DNA of 64,000 bases. Source: Erythrobacter sp. QSSC1-22B. GTDB lineage: Bacteria; Pseudomonadota; Alphaproteobacteria; Sphingomonadales; Sphingomonadaceae. Below are positions 61,205 through 64,000 of the stretch, piece by piece. Positions within the stretch are counted from its first letter, which is position 1, and the number at the start of each line of letters is the position of its first letter. The translations under genes were made by a program, and so were the position numbers. Under the pieces are notes generated by a model. It had not been told where the DNA came from and did not search any database. It worked only from the letters and a program-made list of their open reading frames with translations. The stretch is taken from NCBI RefSeq assembly GCF_001678665.1, contig NZ_LZRP01000007.1:62001-126000 (forward strand), written 5' to 3'.

Positions 61205-61229
61205 GAACCAGACGGAACATAAGTGGAAC
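61205..61229 (+). promoter_or_regulatory. LexA box of imuA-imuB (GAAC-N7-GAAC)
   Basis: GAAC at 61215-61218 and GAAC at 61226-61229 are spaced by 7 nt (ATAAGTG), the direct-repeat LexA site of alphaproteobacteria (GTTC-N7-GTTC on the other strand). A third GAAC at 61205-61208 lies one helical turn upstream. The box reaches to within 2 nt of the imuA ATG, so LexA would block transcription or initiation. Confidence 0.8.
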
Positions 61230-61231
61230 AG

Positions 61232-62035
61232 ATGAATCGTTCCACCATGCCTCTCGAGACGCTTTCGCAGAACTGCGATGTCGCCGCGCTGGCAGCTCGG
61301 CGTAGCATTCGCTGGCAACCCGGCCTTGCCGCGCAGTCGGGGCCGGTCTGGCATAGTGAAGTCTTCGCCTCTGCCAATCACGCCGGGGGTGCGGCGGCAG
61401 CGCTGGCGCTGGCGCTCGACGACTGGCGCCACACCCCGCGCGGTGAGGCCCGCGAGACGCAGGATTGCCGCGCGATACTCTGGGTGCAGACCCGCGAGGC
61501 GGCGCGGCTGACCGGGCGGCCCTATCGCGCAGGCCTGCCCGAAGAACTGCGCCACCGCGTCATCCACGTGCTCGCCGAAAAGCCCGAGGATGCGCTGTTC
61601 GCGCTCGAAGAGGGCGTGCGCTGCCGCGAGATCGCCTTCGTGATCGGCGAGGTCTCGGGCAATCCGCGGGCGCTCGATTTCACCGCCTCGCGCCGGCTGA
61701 CGCTGGCGGCGGAGCGGCACGGCGTCCCGCTCTATCTCGTGAGGCTCGAGGCGGCACGCGATCTCAGCTCGGCGCGGATGCGCTGGGAGGTGGGGTGCGC
61801 GCCGTCAGCCGCGCCCGTCTGGAACGCGCAGGCGCCCGGCGCGCCCGTGTGGCAGGCCGAGCTGTTTCGCGCCCGCGCCCACCCGCCGGGCGCCTGGCTG
61901 CTGGGCGAGGAGGGCGGGCGATTGTGCGCCGGGCGGAAGCGCGGCCCGGATGGCGAAGGCGAGGACGAATCGCCGCACTACAACTGGACCGGCGGATTGC
62001 AGCAACGGCGGCGCTCCCGCGCCGCGAGGCGGTGA
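61232..62035 (+). CDS. imuA: ImuA, SOS mutagenesis accessory protein
   Basis: About 267 residues from ATG 61232 (GTG 61223 lies inside the LexA box). The sequence has the ImuA/RecA-like layout: HVLAEKPEDALFALEEGVRC, FVIGEVSGNPRALDFTASRRLTLAAERHG and PLYLVRLEAARDLSSARMRWEV, then WQAELFRARAHPPGAWLL. Known: ImuA acts with ImuB and DnaE2 in damage-induced translesion synthesis. The stop overlaps the imuB start as GTGA. No Walker A is clear. A LexA box precedes it. Confidence 0.85.
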   Translation: MNRSTMPLETLSQNCDVAALAARRSIRWQPGLAAQSGPVWHSEVFASANHAGGAAAALALALDDWRHTPRGEARETQDCRAILWVQTREAARLTGRPYRAGLPEELRHRVIHVLAEKPEDALFALEEGVRCREIAFVIGEVSGNPRALDFTASRRLTLAAERHGVPLYLVRLEAARDLSSARMRWEVGCAPSAAPVWNAQAPGAPVWQAELFRARAHPPGAWLLGEEGGRLCAGRKRGPDGEGEDESPHYNWTGGLQQRRRSRAARR

Positions 62036-63609
62036 GCGGCAGGCAGGGGCCGTCCTCGCCACCGCCCCGCCGCATTCTCTCGATCTGGCTGGGCGCGCTG
62101 GCGATGGATCGCTGGCACTCGGCGCAGGAGCAGGTCGAGGACGGGCCGCTCGTACTGATCGCCGACACCGCGCACGGGCCCCGCATCGAGGCCGCCAATG
62201 CCGCGGGTCGCGCGGCCGGCGCGCGGGCTGGCATGATGCTGGCCGATGCGCGCACGCTGTGCCCCGCGATACGCACCGCGCCCTCGGACCCCGCCGGCGA
62301 TCGCGCGCTGCTCGAGAAGCTCGCCGAATGGGCGATACGCTGGGGGCCGTGGTCGGCGCTCGATCCCCCCGACGGCCTGCTGGTCGATGTCACCGCGGTG
62401 GCGCATCTGTTCGGCGGGGAGCCGCAGCTGCTCGAGGATGTCGCCGCCGCTTTCGCGCGCCGTCATCTGACCATTCGCGCCGCGATCGCGCCGACCGCCG
62501 GGGCCGCCTGGGCGCTGGCGCATTTCGGTGTCCAGCGCAGCATCCTTGCATCCGCTGAGCGGGATCAGGCGGATATGCCCGCGCTTCTCGCCGAACTCCC
62601 GGTCGCGGCGCTGCGGCTGGATAGCGATGTACTAACCGTGCTGCGGCGGCTCGGGCTCAAGCGGCTGGGCGAGCTCACCACCATCGGCCGCGATGCGCTC
62701 CAGCGGCGCTTCCGCAACCGCCGCTCGCCCGCCGCCAATCCGCTGGTCCGGCTCGACCAATTGCTCGGCCGCGTTCCCGAGCCGCTGCTGCCGGTGGTGC
62801 CGCAGCAAATGCCGCTGGTGCAGCGCCGGTTGCTCGAACCGATCCGCCATCGCCCGCTGCTCGACCGGGTCTTGGAGGATCTGGGCGAAGACATGGCGCG
62901 GGCGCTCGAGGGCAGGGCGCAGGGCGCGCGGCGACTGGAACTGGGGATGTGGCGCGTCGATGGCGAGGTGATGGTGCGCCGTCTCGAGCTCGCCGCCGCG
63001 ACCCGCGACCCGGCGCATATCTGTCGGCTGTTTGCAGCCAGGCTCAACGATGTCGATGCCGGTTTCGGGATCGAGATGCTGCGGCTGCGCGCCAGCTGGG
63101 CCGAACCGCTGGCGCTCGGGCAGCAGGATCTCGAAGCGGCGGCGGAGCAGCATGGTACTTCGCTTGCCGCGTGCATCGACCGGCTGTCGGTGCGGCTGGG
63201 CGAGGGCGCGGTAACCCGGCCGGTGCTCCATCCCAGCCATATCCCAGAACGCGCGCAGCGCTGGCAGCCGCCGCTCGCAGCCCAGGCGCCTGCGCAGGCC
63301 GAACTGGCTTTCCACCAGCGCCCGCTCAAGCTGCTCGACCGGCCCGAGCGGATCGCGGTGCTCTACGCCACCCCCGACGGCTATCCCCAGCGCTTCCGCT
63401 GGCGCGGGGGCGTCCACGATGTGGCGCGCGTCGAGGGGCCCGAGCGGATCGCGCCCGAATGGTGGCGCGAACGCGGCGCGGCACGGCTGCGCGATTATTA
63501 CCGCATCGAGGACCGCGAAGGGCGGCGTTACTGGATCTACCGCCAGGGCCTGGTCGGCGACGGCCGCGGCGGCTTGCCCGACTGGTATCTGCAGGGGTTG
63601 TGCGCTTGA
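62032..63609 (+). CDS. imuB: ImuB, Y-family polymerase-like SOS mutagenesis protein
   Basis: 525 residues from GTG 62032 (GTGA overlap). The N-terminal palm RRILSIWLGALAMDRW has lost the metal-binding acidic residues of true Y-family polymerases, a known ImuB feature, while DGLLVDVTAVAHLFGGE and LAELPVAALRLDSDVLTVLRRLGLKRLGEL keep the palm and HhH parts. The C-terminus has RWRGGVHDVARVEGPERIAPEWW. It acts as a bridge for DnaE2 and the beta clamp. dnaE2, which normally follows imuB, does not follow directly here. Confidence 0.9.
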   Translation: MSGRQGPSSPPPRRILSIWLGALAMDRWHSAQEQVEDGPLVLIADTAHGPRIEAANAAGRAAGARAGMMLADARTLCPAIRTAPSDPAGDRALLEKLAEWAIRWGPWSALDPPDGLLVDVTAVAHLFGGEPQLLEDVAAAFARRHLTIRAAIAPTAGAAWALAHFGVQRSILASAERDQADMPALLAELPVAALRLDSDVLTVLRRLGLKRLGELTTIGRDALQRRFRNRRSPAANPLVRLDQLLGRVPEPLLPVVPQQMPLVQRRLLEPIRHRPLLDRVLEDLGEDMARALEGRAQGARRLELGMWRVDGEVMVRRLELAAATRDPAHICRLFAARLNDVDAGFGIEMLRLRASWAEPLALGQQDLEAAAEQHGTSLAACIDRLSVRLGEGAVTRPVLHPSHIPERAQRWQPPLAAQAPAQAELAFHQRPLKLLDRPERIAVLYATPDGYPQRFRWRGGVHDVARVEGPERIAPEWWRERGAARLRDYYRIEDREGRRYWIYRQGLVGDGRGGLPDWYLQGLCA

Positions 63610-63641
63610 GCTGACGAAAGGGCTAGGCGAAACCACCAAGG

Positions 63642-63656
63642 GAACATATAAAGAAC
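63642..63656 (+). promoter_or_regulatory. LexA box of the radical SAM gene (GAAC-N7-GAAC)
   Basis: GAAC at 63642-63645 and GAAC at 63653-63656 enclose 7 nt (ATATAAA), the same layout as the imuA box. It lies 2 nt before the ATG at 63659, as close as the box before imuA. This independent box means the radical SAM gene is SOS-controlled on its own. Confidence 0.78.
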
Positions 63657-63658
63657 AG

Positions 63659-64000
63659 ATGGCGTCGCAAACCCCACTCGAGAAGCTCGCAATCCTGGCC
63701 GATGCGGCCAAATACGATGCCTCCTGCGCCTCGTCGGGGACGGCCAAGAAAGATTCGCTCGGCGGCAAGGGGCTTGGCTCGACCGAGAGGATGGGGATTT
63801 GCCACGCCTATGCTCCCGACGGGCGCTGCATCTCGCTGCTCAAGATCCTGCTCACCAACCACTGCATCTTCGACTGCCATTATTGCATCAACCGCAAGAG
63901 CAGCAATGTGCGGCGTGCGCGCTTCACCCCGCAGGAGGTGGTGGATCTGACGCTGGCCTTCTACCGACGCAATTACATCGAGGGGCTGTTCCTCTCCTCG
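63659..64000 (+). CDS. Putative DNA modification/repair radical SAM protein, 5' part
   Basis: The first 114 codons of a gene cut by the window end. The radical SAM cluster motif C69-x3-C73-x2-C76 (NHCIFDCHYCINR) and the flanks AKYDASCASSGTAKK and ERMGICHAYAPDGRCISLLKILL match the family known as putative DNA modification/repair radical SAM protein (TIGR03916). Members are usually linked with a uracil-DNA glycosylase-superfamily gene downstream. The N-terminal extra Cys residues (C23, C48, C57) are visible. A LexA box lies directly before it. Substrate unknown. Confidence 0.85.
   Translation, partial: MASQTPLEKLAILADAAKYDASCASSGTAKKDSLGGKGLGSTERMGICHAYAPDGRCISLLKILLTNHCIFDCHYCINRKSSNVRRARFTPQEVVDLTLAFYRRNYIEGLFLSS

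Noticed and set aside
61223..61231. GTG 61223 as the imuA start
   Set aside because: It lies inside the LexA box, between the two GAAC half-sites; ATG 61232 directly after the box is a better start.

Overview
The window reads as chromosomal DNA from a high-GC (about 65 %) alphaproteobacterium. The gene set fits Sphingomonadales, probably an Erythrobacteraceae-like lineage. The pointers are DUF2842, a TonB receptor beside a TetR regulator and a spinster-type MFS carrier, the XrtA/PEP-CTERM exopolysaccharide genes prsK/prsR/prsT, an ScfR-type regulator beside isocitrate lyase, and alphaproteobacterial LexA boxes of the GAAC-N7-GAAC type. The lineage is inferred from gene content and not from a marker-gene tree. 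About 53 protein genes are supported, two of them broken, with four tRNAs and a probable 6S RNA. I see no insertion sequence, prophage, CRISPR array or integrase.

Layout. 1-1.4 kb: the end of mltG, a 2H phosphoesterase, and tRNA-Met whose last 36 bp are repeated 447 bp downstream, enclosing one DUF393 gene (a remnant mini-island). 1.5-5.4 kb: trehalose operon otsB, GH15 glycosidase, otsA; otsA has no ATG/GTG/TTG start and appears to begin at AUA. 5.6-21.7 kb: a lipid or acyl-CoA catabolic cluster with two acyl-CoA dehydrogenases, a frameshifted acyl-CoA ligase, an EstB-like serine hydrolase, FadJ-like protein, TesB-like thioesterase, two SDRs, TonB receptor, TetR regulator, MFS carrier, and a second serine hydrolase stopped by an internal TAG. 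22-27.4 kb: tRNA-Pro, thyA and a branched-chain 2-oxoacid dehydrogenase operon (E1a, E1b, E2).

27.6-30.1 kb: tRNA-Asp, an Fpg/Nei glycosylase with an altered zinc finger, then DUF2842, 5-formyl-THF cyclo-ligase, 6S RNA, zapA and a small coiled-coil gene, the conserved zapA-ssrS-ygfA neighbourhood. 30.2-40.4 kb: central carbon genes tkt, gap, pgk and class I fba, then thiE, an M23 peptidase, efp, suhB and tRNA-Leu. 40.4-47.5 kb: an SLC13-type carrier, an exported M20 amidohydrolase, isocitrate lyase and, divergent from it, an ScfR-family regulator with a TTGTAA-N6-TTACAA palindrome over its own ribosome binding site.

47.7-54.3 kb: XrtA/PEP-CTERM genes for exopolysaccharide initiation and its two-component control (TIGR03013 sugar transferase, prsK, prsR, prsT). 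54.4-61.1 kb: carriers and housekeeping genes (bile-acid-symporter-like, DUF475, panB, SLC6-type, APC permease, stress flavoprotein). 61.2-64 kb: a DNA-damage region. LexA boxes precede both imuA-imuB and a radical SAM gene of the DNA modification/repair type that runs off the end of the window. That SOS-controlled radical SAM gene is the best candidate here for an under-described system.
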